This document shows positions 51,084 through 58,893 of a stretch of 64,000 bases of DNA, one piece after another. The notes below the pieces were generated by a model. It was not told where the DNA came from. It worked only from the letters and a program-made list of their open reading frames with translations, and made no database searches. Position numbers and translations under genes: made by a program. This DNA is from Planosporangium flavigriseum. Lineage in GTDB: Bacteria > Actinomycetota > Actinomycetes > Mycobacteriales > Micromonosporaceae. Position 1 is the first letter of the stretch; the number at the start of each line of letters is the position of its first letter. The stretch is from positions 124,001 to 188,000 of the forward strand of contig NZ_JAATVW010000009.1 of the NCBI RefSeq assembly GCF_011947225.1, written 5' to 3'.

Positions 51084-52832
51084 TCAGGGGCGGGGGAGGG
51101 GCAGGTTCCTGATGTTGGCGCGGGCCATCTCCCGGGCGGCGTCGAAGTCCCCCGACAGCACGATCTTGCTGAATGCGAGCCCAAAGCCCTTCACCTGCTC
51201 GGGAGTGATCTTCGGCGGCATCGACAGGGCGTTCGGGTCCGTGACAGCGTCGACGAGCACCGGACCCGGGGTCGCGAAGGCCTCCCGCAGTCCGTCCCGT
51301 ACATCGGCTGGATCTTCGATCCGGATGCCCGTCGCTCCGGCGGCCCGGGCAACGGCCGCGAAGTCGGGCTCCTTCATCCTCGTCTGGTACGGCGGCAGGC
51401 CCGCCACCAGCATTTCGAGCTCGACCATCGCGAGGGAGGAGTTGTCAAAGATCACGACCTTTACGGGCAGGTCGTACTGGAGCAGGGTCAGGAAGTCACC
51501 CATCAGCATCGTGAACCCGCCGTCGCCGCAGATCGCGACCACTTGCCGGTTGCGATCGACGTGTTGGGCCCCGATCGACTGCGGCAGGGCGTTGGCCATG
51601 GTGCCATGGTTGAACGACCCGAGGAAGCGCCGTTTCCCGGTCGCGTGGATGAAGCGGGCCGCCCACACGTTGCACATTCCCGTGTCGACGGTGAAGACCG
51701 CGTCGTCAGCGGCGATCTCGTTGATGGCGCTCGCGACCTGCTCCGGGTGGATCGGTCGCCGGCCGTCGGCGCCTTGGGCGTACGCGTGCACCCGGCCCAT
51801 CAGCTCCCGATGCCGGCGAAGCATCCGGTCCAGGAACGACCGGTCGGTCTTCTCGGCGACCTTGGGCAGCAGTGCCCGGACGGTGTCCCCGGCGTCGCCC
51901 CACACGCCGAGGTCCAGCCGGGACCGGCGGCCGAGCCGCTCCCGCGCGATGTCGACCTGGACCACCTTTGAGTCCTTCGGCATGAACTGCACGTACGGGA
52001 AGTCGGTGCCCAGCAGGATCAACAGCTCGCACTCCTGCATCGCGTCGTAGCAGGCGCCATAGCCGAGCAGTCCACTCATGCCGACGTCGTACGGGTTGTC
52101 GTACTCGATCCAGTCCTTGCCCCGCATGGCGTGGCCGACCGGGGCCTTCAGCTTCTCGGCGAGCGCGATCACCTGGTCGTGAGCGCCCGCGACGCCGCGC
52201 CCGCAGAACAACGTCACCGTCCGCGCCTCGTTGACCAACTGGGCGAACTCCGCGATCACCGACTCCGTCGGGTCGGCCGTCGGCCGCTGGCCGAGGCGGT
52301 ACGTGTGCTCGAGGTATGCGCTGCTTGCGGGCTCACCCGCCACGTCACCCGGTAGCGTCACGACCGAGACGCCGCCCCGGCCCAGGGACATCTGGACGGC
52401 CATCTGCGCCACCCGGGCCATCTGCTCGCGTCGCGTCACGATCCCGCAGTAGTGGCTGCAGTCGGCGAACAGCAGGGTCGGGTTGGTCTCCTGGAAGTAC
52501 CCGGTGCCGAGCTCCGTGCTCGGGACGTGCGCGGCGATCGCGACGACGGGGGCATGGCTGCGGTGCGCGTCGTACAGTCCGTTGACGAGGTGGACGTGCC
52601 CCGGCCCGGAGCTTCCGGCGCAGCAGCCGAGCCGGCCGGTCAGCTGCGCTTCCGCGCCAGCGGCGAAGGCGCCGGTCTCCTCGTGGCGTACGTGTATCCA
52701 GTCGATCCCGGGGTGCCGGCGAATGGAGTCGGTGACCGGGTTGAGGGCGTCGCCGACGACTCCGTACATGGTGCGTACGCCCGCGGCGAGCAGAATCTCG
52801 ACGAGCTGATCAGCTACGGTGCGTCGGGCCAT
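51084..52832 (-). CDS. poxB: Thiamine-diphosphate-dependent pyruvate oxidase/dehydrogenase (PoxB type)
   Basis: The product is 582 residues. It starts at ATG 52832 with GAGGTGG six bases upstream; an earlier GTG adds three codons. It has the TPP-enzyme N-terminal region with the catalytic Glu in VRHEETGAFAAGAEAQLTG, and GDGGFTMLMGDFLTLLQYDLPVKVVIFDNS, the GDG-x-N thiamine diphosphate motif. SSGPGHVHLVNGLYDAHRSHAPVVAI is the typical pyruvate oxidase stretch. It turns pyruvate to acetate (PoxB) or acetyl phosphate; PoxB is preferred by length and the membrane-type C-terminus. The thiamine-precursor transporter gene lies downstream in the same direction. Confidence 0.9.
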   Translation of the reverse strand: MARRTVADQLVEILLAAGVRTMYGVVGDALNPVTDSIRRHPGIDWIHVRHEETGAFAAGAEAQLTGRLGCCAGSSGPGHVHLVNGLYDAHRSHAPVVAIAAHVPSTELGTGYFQETNPTLLFADCSHYCGIVTRREQMARVAQMAVQMSLGRGGVSVVTLPGDVAGEPASSAYLEHTYRLGQRPTADPTESVIAEFAQLVNEARTVTLFCGRGVAGAHDQVIALAEKLKAPVGHAMRGKDWIEYDNPYDVGMSGLLGYGACYDAMQECELLILLGTDFPYVQFMPKDSKVVQVDIARERLGRRSRLDLGVWGDAGDTVRALLPKVAEKTDRSFLDRMLRRHRELMGRVHAYAQGADGRRPIHPEQVASAINEIAADDAVFTVDTGMCNVWAARFIHATGKRRFLGSFNHGTMANALPQSIGAQHVDRNRQVVAICGDGGFTMLMGDFLTLLQYDLPVKVVIFDNSSLAMVELEMLVAGLPPYQTRMKEPDFAAVARAAGATGIRIEDPADVRDGLREAFATPGPVLVDAVTDPNALSMPPKITPEQVKGFGLAFSKIVLSGDFDAAREMARANIRNLPLPRP

Positions 52833-52952
52833 GACGACCACCTCAGCGGCAGACGGTGCTATCTCCGGCGGCAGGCGCCATGGATACGCATTCCCGTCGC
52901 CGTCTCGGATAACCCCGAAGCTGTCTCGTATGTCGCCGGCGGGGTCTGTGGT

Positions 52953-53008
52953 CTGCTGGCGCTGATCGTTCCGGCTGGCTCTCTTCGTTCCTGCTGGCGC
53001 TGATCGTT
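52953..53008. repeat. 18-bp direct repeat, 20-base spacing
   Basis: CTGCTGGCGCTGATCGTT occurs at 52953-52970 and 52991-53008. The second copy overlaps the stop codon of the leftward gene ending at 53007. Confidence 0.88.
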
Positions 53009-53765
53009 AGGGAACCAGCGGGCTGTTCAAGGCGGCCTCAGCCGCGGCGCGGTGACCGTCCCACGTGATCGCTTGATCGTCGTGGGGGAGCCTGCCCCAC
53101 AGCATCAGCAGGAGGGCAGCGGCTGGGCCGCTGACCGTGGCGACCGGGTCAGCGGTGATCCGGTCAGTGGTGATCCGGTCAGTGGTGATCGGATCGCCGG
53201 GGCCGAGGATCCACGATCCTGTTGCGGTACCGGTGCCCGTGCTCAGGTCCGTAGCGGTGAAGCGGATCGGATGTGCGGGGGCGCTGAGACGGCCACGCTT
53301 GATCTGGAGCGGCACCATCGTGTCGATCACTTCGGCGATCCCGTCGCCTGCGAGCACCGGGTCGACTTCGCTGGGGATCCCCAGGGCGTGCTCGGCATCC
53401 CACCGGTGAACCAGCGTCTCCAGGCACCTGCGTCGCTGCCAGAAGCCGACGGTGTGCGGCGGGAAGAATGTCCAGGCGTCAGTGGCCGGATCGGTGTCGA
53501 GCGCCGTCAGCAGGGCCGCCGACGTGCCCTTGAACCAGGTCACCAGCTCAGTCGAGGCACGCGGCGCGGGCGGGGACTGGTGGTTGCCCCGCTTCTCGGT
53601 CACCGCCGCCGCAGCCCAGAGGTTGCCGCGGCCCAGGTGGTCCGCAAGGTCGTACAGGGTCCAGTCGCCGCAGTGCTCGATCGGCGTGGAGAGATCCCCG
53701 CTGAGGCACGCCTCGAACGCGTCAAACTCCCGACGCAGCTGCGCCAGGTAGTCGGAAGAATCCAT
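53007..53765 (-). CDS. Mycothiol-dependent maleylpyruvate isomerase family protein
   Basis: The product is 252 residues. The N-terminal DinB-like four-helix domain contains CGDWTLYDLADHLGRGNLW and RRRCLETLVHRWDAEHAL, with histidines in the metal-binding positions of the mycothiol-dependent isomerases (TIGR03083-like). In actinomycetes these proteins act on mycothiol conjugates; the specific reaction is unknown. A 15-bp repeat inserts ITTDRITTDRITADP near residue 190. The product of the next gene upstream is a related TIGR03086-type protein. Confidence 0.85.
   Translation of the reverse strand: MDSSDYLAQLRREFDAFEACLSGDLSTPIEHCGDWTLYDLADHLGRGNLWAAAAVTEKRGNHQSPPAPRASTELVTWFKGTSAALLTALDTDPATDAWTFFPPHTVGFWQRRRCLETLVHRWDAEHALGIPSEVDPVLAGDGIAEVIDTMVPLQIKRGRLSAPAHPIRFTATDLSTGTGTATGSWILGPGDPITTDRITTDRITADPVATVSGPAAALLLMLWGRLPHDDQAITWDGHRAAAEAALNSPLVP
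53147..53191. repeat. 15-bp tandem repeat, three copies, in the isomerase-like gene
   Basis: GGTCAGTGGTGATCC and close variants lie in three adjacent copies and encode ITTDR repeats. Confidence 0.93.
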
Positions 53766-53804
53766 GCCCGTGACTGTATAGCGCGATGCCGTCTTCCGCG
53801 ACGC

Positions 53805-53834
53805 CGTGCTGGGCGGTGCCGTGCTGGGCGGTTC
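53805..53834. repeat. 15-bp tandem duplication between genes
   Basis: CGTGCTGGGCGGTGC and CGTGCTGGGCGGTTC are adjacent in the 87-base gap between the two DinB-type genes. Confidence 0.9.
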
Positions 53835-53852
53835 CGTCGTCGTTGCGTCTCC

Positions 53853-54467
53853 TCATGGAGCGCCGGGAGCTCGGTATGGGTGGCGGCCGAGGAATGCGAC
53901 CAACCGGTCTCCTGGAGCGGCCAGCGGCGGCACGTCGATGGGCGCGGCGAATCGGGTTGGGCGGTCGGCGTCGGTGACGAAGAACGGTGCGAGTTCGAGC
54001 AGCTCCTCGGCCAGCGACGGCGAAATTGGGCGATGTCTCCCGCATGCCCGCGCGACGTCCCACCCGTGCACCGCGATCTCGATGGCTCCGGCACTCGTCA
54101 CGATGCCTGGCGTGAGCGGGCGACCGCCGATCGAGATCAAGTCGTGGCCGTCGGCGGCGCTGGTGCCAAGAAGTGCGCAGGCACGACTGCGCAGGCTCGC
54201 GATCATCTCAAGAGCCCGGTCACCGTCATGAACGGCGAGGCCGGCGTGTCCGAGTTCGACGCGCCCGAGACCGAGAGCCTCGTTCATCGCGAGGAGAGAA
54301 TCGTCCATGTGGACCAGCAGGGACCGGAGATCCCAGCCCAGGCAGGGAGTGCGGCGCGACAGGGCCTCGGATGTGACGAGATGCAGGCTGCCGAGGGTGT
54401 AGGTGATCGCGCGTTCCAGCAGGGTGGTCCCGCCGAGCGAGGCTGCCGTCGTGCGGGTGTCCGTCAT
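53853..54467 (-). CDS. TIGR03086-family metal-binding protein
   Basis: The product is 204 residues. TPCLGWDLRSLLVHMDDSLLAMNEAL (helix with the His ligand), AGAIEIAVHGWDVARACG and a C-terminal LVAFLGRHPYR are characteristic of the TIGR03086 group of DinB-like, probably mycothiol-linked, metal-binding proteins. The reaction is unknown. It is 12 bases downstream of the sigma factor gene on the same strand, so it may be part of that regulon. Confidence 0.88.
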   Translation of the reverse strand: MTDTRTTAASLGGTTLLERAITYTLGSLHLVTSEALSRRTPCLGWDLRSLLVHMDDSLLAMNEALGLGRVELGHAGLAVHDGDRALEMIASLRSRACALLGTSAADGHDLISIGGRPLTPGIVTSAGAIEIAVHGWDVARACGRHRPISPSLAEELLELAPFFVTDADRPTRFAAPIDVPPLAAPGDRLVAFLGRHPYRAPGAP

Positions 54468-54479
54468 CGTCTGGCCAGT

Positions 54480-55481
54480 TCAACGCGCTGAGCGAGGCTC
54501 GACCGGCAGCGTCTCCGGCAGGCCGAAGGTCGCGAACAGGCGGACGTCGAAGAAGCAGGCGACGTGCGTGACGCCGGAGGCGCTGAGCGTGAGAACCGGC
54601 AGGTTGAACGGCCGGTACACGTCGCCGTCGCGCATGTACAGTCCGAACGCCGGCTGGCCGTTCGCCCGGGTGGGAACCAGCCGCATATCGCCCGGGCCCT
54701 CTGCGGGGCACTGCGTGTCGATGAGCCGAGCGATGTTCTCGGCACCCTGGTACCAGCCGATGAACGGCGGCATCTCCCAGACGGCGTCCTTGGTGAACAG
54801 TTCGACAATGGCGGAGATGTCTTTTTCCTCGAAGGCTGTGACGTAGCGGTCCAACAGTTCACGCTGGTCCGCAGCCGTGGGCTCGACGATGTCGTCTTCG
54901 GCTGGGGCTGCCTGGTCGAGCTGGGCTCGGGCGCGTTGCAGCATGCTGTTGACGGCGGTCGTCGTCGTGTCGAGCAGTTCGGCGACCTCGGCGGCCCGCC
55001 ACTGCAGCACGTCGCGCAGAATCAGGACGGCACGTTGCCGGGGCGGTAGGTGCTGTAGCGCGGCGATAAGCGCCAGCCGCAGGCTCTGTCGCGCGGTGAC
55101 GATCGTGGCCGGATCGGTTGCCTCTGCGCTGACCATGATGTCGGGTACGGGCTCGAGCCACGGTACTTCCGGTTGCTGCACCAGGGGGTCGCCAGCATCG
55201 ATGCCCGGGGCGCCGAGTCCGGTGGGCAACGGCCGCTTGCGGCGGCTCTCGAGCGCGGTGAGGCAGACCCTCGTGGCGATCTGGTGGAGCCATGTGCGCA
55301 GTGAAGATCGACCCTCGAACTGGTGGAACGAGCGCCACGCCCGCAGGTATGTCTCCTGGACCAGATCCTCTGCGTCGTGTACGGACCCGAGCATCCGGTA
55401 GCAGTGTGCCAGCAGTTCACGGCGGTACGGGTCCGCCTGGCGCAGGAAGTCCTCGTTGGCCGAATTATCCACCGTGGTCAC
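54480..55481 (-). CDS. ECF-type sigma factor with C-terminal SnoaL-like domain
   Basis: The product is about 333 residues. The sigma region 2 is HCYRMLGSVHDAEDLVQETYLRAWR (about residues 25-50). The region 4 helix-turn-helix is LPPRQRAVLILRDVLQWRAAEVAELLDTTTTAVNSMLQRARAQL. From about 205 a SnoaL/NTF2-like domain follows (LLDRYVTAFEEKDISAIVELFTKDAVWEMPP). This is the SigG-type TIGR02960 architecture, where the C-terminal domain is thought to replace a separate anti-sigma factor. The GTG at 55481 has GAGGAG nine bases upstream; the ATG at 55490 touches it and is less likely. Confidence 0.92.
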   Translation of the reverse strand: MTTVDNSANEDFLRQADPYRRELLAHCYRMLGSVHDAEDLVQETYLRAWRSFHQFEGRSSLRTWLHQIATRVCLTALESRRKRPLPTGLGAPGIDAGDPLVQQPEVPWLEPVPDIMVSAEATDPATIVTARQSLRLALIAALQHLPPRQRAVLILRDVLQWRAAEVAELLDTTTTAVNSMLQRARAQLDQAAPAEDDIVEPTAADQRELLDRYVTAFEEKDISAIVELFTKDAVWEMPPFIGWYQGAENIARLIDTQCPAEGPGDMRLVPTRANGQPAFGLYMRDGDVYRPFNLPVLTLSASGVTHVACFFDVRLFATFGLPETLPVEPRSAR

Positions 55482-55680
55482 CGTCTTCATCTCCTCGATG
55501 GGCGCATGCTGCCGTGAATGCTGAGTGGCATCGAGTCTGTCCTGCGACTGCCGCACCGGTATAGACCGGTGCGGCCGACAAGACTCACCGGTCGAGCGAC
55601 GAATTCTCCAGGCGGGTTCGGGCTGTGCCGGTGATCGTATCCGAGGTGGGAAGGCGCAGCCGCGCACGAGATGGCCGGCG

Positions 55681-56934
55681 TCACTGGCGTCGGTGGTAGC
55701 GGTTGCGTTGGGGCTTTTGCTCCGGGTCGATGTAGGTCGGTGGGATGAATTCGGGGAGTCCGTCGGCGGGGTTGATGCGGATCTGCCAGGGGCTGTGGTG
55801 GACCTGCCGGTGGTGGTAGCCGCACAGGAGCACGGCGTTGTCGAGGCTGGTGGTTCCGCCGTCTGCCCAGTGCACGATGTGGTGGCCGTCGGTCCAGCGG
55901 GGCGGGCGGTCGCAGCCGGGGAACGCGCAGCCGCGGTCGCGCAGGACGAGGGCGCGGCGCAGCGGTCCTTTGATCAGGCGTTGTTCGCGGCCGACGTCGA
56001 GGACCTGGCCGGCGCTGCCGAGTACGGCGGGGAGCAGGGCGGCGTCGCAGGCCAGTCGCCGGGCGGCGGCCGCCGACAGCGACGAGCCGTCGTCCAACGT
56101 CGCGGCCCCGACCTGCTGGCGCAGCGTGTCGATGCCGACGGTGACCACGACCTGGGGGCGGTCGCCGCCGTTGGCGGGCAACTCGCCGCAGGCCAGCGCG
56201 ATCCGGCACACCTCGACCAGGGCGTCGACGCGCCGCTGGCCGGGGGTGCGCACGTCCGGCTCCCCGGCTGACGGCCGGGGCGCGGACAGCGGGTCGATCG
56301 CGGCGCGGACCTGAGCGGCGGATTCGCGGTCGAGCCAGCCGGAAAGCCGGACCCGGTTTTCGCCGGGCACCTCGCTCAGGCGCAGGTCCCGGCCCAGAAA
56401 AGCCCGCTCCTCGGCGCGCTCCATCGCCTCCCGGGCCCGCGCCTCGGCCTCGTCGGGGGCGACGACCTCGAGGATCCGGTTACCCAGAATCTTCAACTGC
56501 TGCGGGCCGAACGTCGCCGCGTCGTCGACCAGGCGCTTCTCCGCGGCCGCGCGGTGCTCGGCCGGCAGGACCGCGACGGCCTTGGCGATCTCGTCGACCT
56601 GCTCGACGTTGATGTCACCGTCGGCCAGGGCGTCGGCGGTGACCGGCAGGTCACGCTCGAGCGCGGCGGCCAACCGCACCAGCCGGAGCGCGGTCTCCTT
56701 CTTGACCCGGTAGCGATCCCGCAGCCACGCGGCCGTGTTCGGCGCGCCCTGCCCGGCCGCGACCGCCCGACCATCGACCTCGCGGACCACCCGCAGCGAA
56801 AGCTCGATCACGCCCTGAAGGTGCGCCTGCAGGCCGTCGAGGAAGTCCACCAGACCGGCCTCCGCCAAGGCGTACACCGGCACCGCCCGACCCTCCTCGA
56901 GCCCGCGATCCAGCGACGCCAACGCACCGTCCAC
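55681..56934 (-). CDS. DUF222 and HNH endonuclease domain protein (13E12-like)
   Basis: The product is about 417 residues. The N-terminal alpha-helical DUF222 part (FLDGLQAHLQGVIELSLRVV, AAWLRDRYRVKKETALRLVRLA) is followed by a C-terminal HNH domain. The domain has GCAFPGCDRPPRWTDGHHIVHWADGG and LDNAVLLCGYHHRQVH, with metal-ligand His and Cys residues. It is very common in actinobacterial genomes, where many copies sit singly; function is unknown, and transposition or intron origins are debated. The start is uncertain: GTG 56934 fits the family N-terminus, an upstream ATG at 57093 has no ribosome site. Confidence 0.9.
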   Translation of the reverse strand: MDGALASLDRGLEEGRAVPVYALAEAGLVDFLDGLQAHLQGVIELSLRVVREVDGRAVAAGQGAPNTAAWLRDRYRVKKETALRLVRLAAALERDLPVTADALADGDINVEQVDEIAKAVAVLPAEHRAAAEKRLVDDAATFGPQQLKILGNRILEVVAPDEAEARAREAMERAEERAFLGRDLRLSEVPGENRVRLSGWLDRESAAQVRAAIDPLSAPRPSAGEPDVRTPGQRRVDALVEVCRIALACGELPANGGDRPQVVVTVGIDTLRQQVGAATLDDGSSLSAAAARRLACDAALLPAVLGSAGQVLDVGREQRLIKGPLRRALVLRDRGCAFPGCDRPPRWTDGHHIVHWADGGTTSLDNAVLLCGYHHRQVHHSPWQIRINPADGLPEFIPPTYIDPEQKPQRNRYHRRQ

Positions 56935-57162
56935 GAACGACAAACTACCGACGCGGTACGACAGATTTCGAACCCCTGTACTACCCCGGTAGGTGGGCCG
57001 GCCGTGCGGTTGACGGCTGCCGCGGTGGGCAGTGAGCGGGCTCGGCTCGCGCGGTGGAGCGGGCACGGTGAAAGCGGTGGAACCGAATCCCATCGGGCCG
57101 ATGAGTTTTGGCTGGAGTGCTGGTCTGTACAGGCGACCGAACGAGAGAAGAGGAGAAGCTCA

Positions 57163-57573
57163 ATGTCGACCGCGATCTTCGTCAACCTTCCGGTGAAGGA
57201 CCTCGGCAAGTCCATGGACTTCTTTACCAGGCTCGGCTTTTCGTTCAACCGGCAGTTCACCGACGAGAACGCGGCCTGCCTCGTCATCAGCGACACCATT
57301 TACGCGATGCTGCTCGTAGAGCCGTTCTTTCAGACGTTTACCAAGAAGGAGATCGCTGACGCCACCAAGAGCACGGAGGCGATTCTGTGTCTCGGCGTCG
57401 AGAGCCGGCAGCGGGTCGACGAGCTGGCGGACCGCGCGCTCGCCGCAGGTGGGCTGCCCGCGAACGAGGCGATGGACCAGGGCTTCATGTACGGGCGGAG
57501 CTTCCAGGACCTCGACGGTCACCTGTGGGAAGTGATGTACATGGATCAGGACGCGGTGCAGGAGCGGGCCTAG
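57163..57573 (+). CDS. VOC-family (glyoxalase/dioxygenase-like) protein
   Basis: The product is 136 residues. AGAGGAG lies before the ATG at 57163. STAIFVNLPVKDLGKSMDFFTRLGFSFN and DLDGHLWEVMYMD are the paired beta-alpha-beta-beta-beta module ends of the VOC fold, with a Glu metal ligand in the last motif. No substrate can be read; many such proteins are antibiotic- or bleomycin-resistance-like or lyases. It stands in front of the ArsC-like gene, 37 bases apart. Confidence 0.88.
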   Translation: MSTAIFVNLPVKDLGKSMDFFTRLGFSFNRQFTDENAACLVISDTIYAMLLVEPFFQTFTKKEIADATKSTEAILCLGVESRQRVDELADRALAAGGLPANEAMDQGFMYGRSFQDLDGHLWEVMYMDQDAVQERA

Positions 57574-57610
57574 AAGGTGCTGGCGGGCCCAGGCTGCGAG
57601 GATTCTCGGC

Positions 57611-58009
57611 ATGGAGCTGTGGAGCAACCCGTCGTGCTCGAAGTGCGTGAGCGCTCGCGACACGCTGGACGCCGCGCGGGTGCCGTACCGGTTGCGCGCT
57701 TATCTGGAGCAGCCGCCTACCGCGGACGAACTCATTGACGTGCTGCATCGGCTGGGGGCGCAACCATGGGAGATATGCCGGACCGGTGAACCGGCCGCCG
57801 TAGCGCGCGGAATGGCCGACTGGCCACGGGACGAGGCGAACGCGCAGCGCTGGATCGACGCGATGATTGAGGCGCCCCAGCTCATTCAGCGTCCGATCCT
57901 TCTGCTCGACGACGGCTCGGCCATCGTCGGACGAACCCCGGAGGCGTTGGACGACGCGGTACGACGCGTGAATCGCTCACTGGCGCAGCGGTCCCGTTCG
58001 CAGCGTTGA
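57611..58009 (+). CDS. ArsC/Spx-family thioredoxin-fold protein
   Basis: The product is 132 residues. LWSNPSCSKCVSARDTLDAARVPYRLRAYLEQPPT is the ArsC family N-terminus with the active Cys in SNPSCSKC, and RPILLLDDGSAIVGRTPE the C-terminal part. It is either an arsenate reductase-like or Spx-like glutaredoxin-fold protein. There is no arsenic operon nearby, so the substrate is unassigned. Confidence 0.88.
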   Translation: MELWSNPSCSKCVSARDTLDAARVPYRLRAYLEQPPTADELIDVLHRLGAQPWEICRTGEPAAVARGMADWPRDEANAQRWIDAMIEAPQLIQRPILLLDDGSAIVGRTPEALDDAVRRVNRSLAQRSRSQR

Positions 58010-58305
58010 GAACAACCCGTTGCTGCGGAGTGACGCCCAGCGGTGTCGCATGTGGACCGATATCACCTACTGCACCGAGCGGTCAAGGCGCACACGGTCG
58101 TGGTGTCCGGTCGTGGCTGGCACTATCAGGCGTCCGGCCCGGGCGGCGCGATCCGCCGGCGGACCGGGCCGGGACTACCTGGCCCGGTCCGGGCTGATGT
58201 GTAACCAGGTCAACGCCGGGCTGTGGTCCTGATCCGGGTCGAGGCGACACCGCAGCCCGACCTGCGGCGCCTCGGGGTCGTCCACGCCGCAGCCAGTCGT
58301 CAAAT

Positions 58306-58608
58306 TCAGTGCTCGTCGTAGTGCCCTTCGTGGGCGGCGTGCCGGTGGCTCTCGTGTACGAAGTCGACGTGGTCGCCGTGCTGGACCTGCTCGTGCCCGC
58401 AGCCCTCGCCGTGGCCGTGTGGATGGTCCTCGGTCTGCACGTGCTGATCGAGGGCGCACTCGTCGTAGTGCCCTTCGTGCGCGTGGTGGACGCGCCCGTC
58501 GTGCAGGTAGTCGACGTGGTCACCGTGCTGCACGCTGGCGTGCCCGCAGGTCGCGCTGTGTTCGTGATCGTGGCCGGCGAGCGGCTGGTGCCCAGCTGCC
58601 GTGGTCAT
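58306..58608 (-). CDS. His-rich putative metal-binding protein with internal duplication
   Basis: The product is 100 residues with about 25 histidines and many Asp/Glu. Two repeats of about 40 residues share the order CGH-x-x-VQHGDHVD-...-AHEGHYDE (about residues 21-50 and 70-100). No signal peptide is seen. It resembles the small His-rich zinc/nickel storage or delivery proteins often annotated near metal transporters, but no transporter is adjacent. Metal preference is open. Confidence 0.75.
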   Translation of the reverse strand: MTTAAGHQPLAGHDHEHSATCGHASVQHGDHVDYLHDGRVHHAHEGHYDECALDQHVQTEDHPHGHGEGCGHEQVQHGDHVDFVHESHRHAAHEGHYDEH

Positions 58609-58819
58609 GGCTATCCCCTTTCCGAGTGGTGAGCGGGTCTTCGGCTACCCGTACGGTCTGCGCTGACACCCGGTCGCTCGAACGGCTCGGCGGCACCATC
58701 TCGCCGATTTCGCGGTGCGCTCGCCGCGCTGGGTAGGAGACTGTGGGGACGCCGGTTCAGACAGCTGTCCGGTGACGGGCACGGAAGCCCGTTGACAACG
58801 CACCCGGGCCGGAACTTTA

Positions 58820-58834
58820 GTTAGTGATGCTAAC
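58820..58834. promoter_or_regulatory. Inverted repeat GTTAG-TGATG-CTAAC upstream of the CFA synthase gene
   Basis: This perfect 5-5-5 inverted repeat lies 60 bases before the start of the methyltransferase-type gene, in a locally AT-rich stretch. It resembles TTAG/CTAA-type operators (for example MarR-type). The binding factor is unknown. Confidence 0.45.
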
Positions 58835-58893
58835 GCTGTCGGTGTGGTGGCGGATTCGCCGAGGTCGTTCCTGGCGGGATGCGGGGAGAGGCT

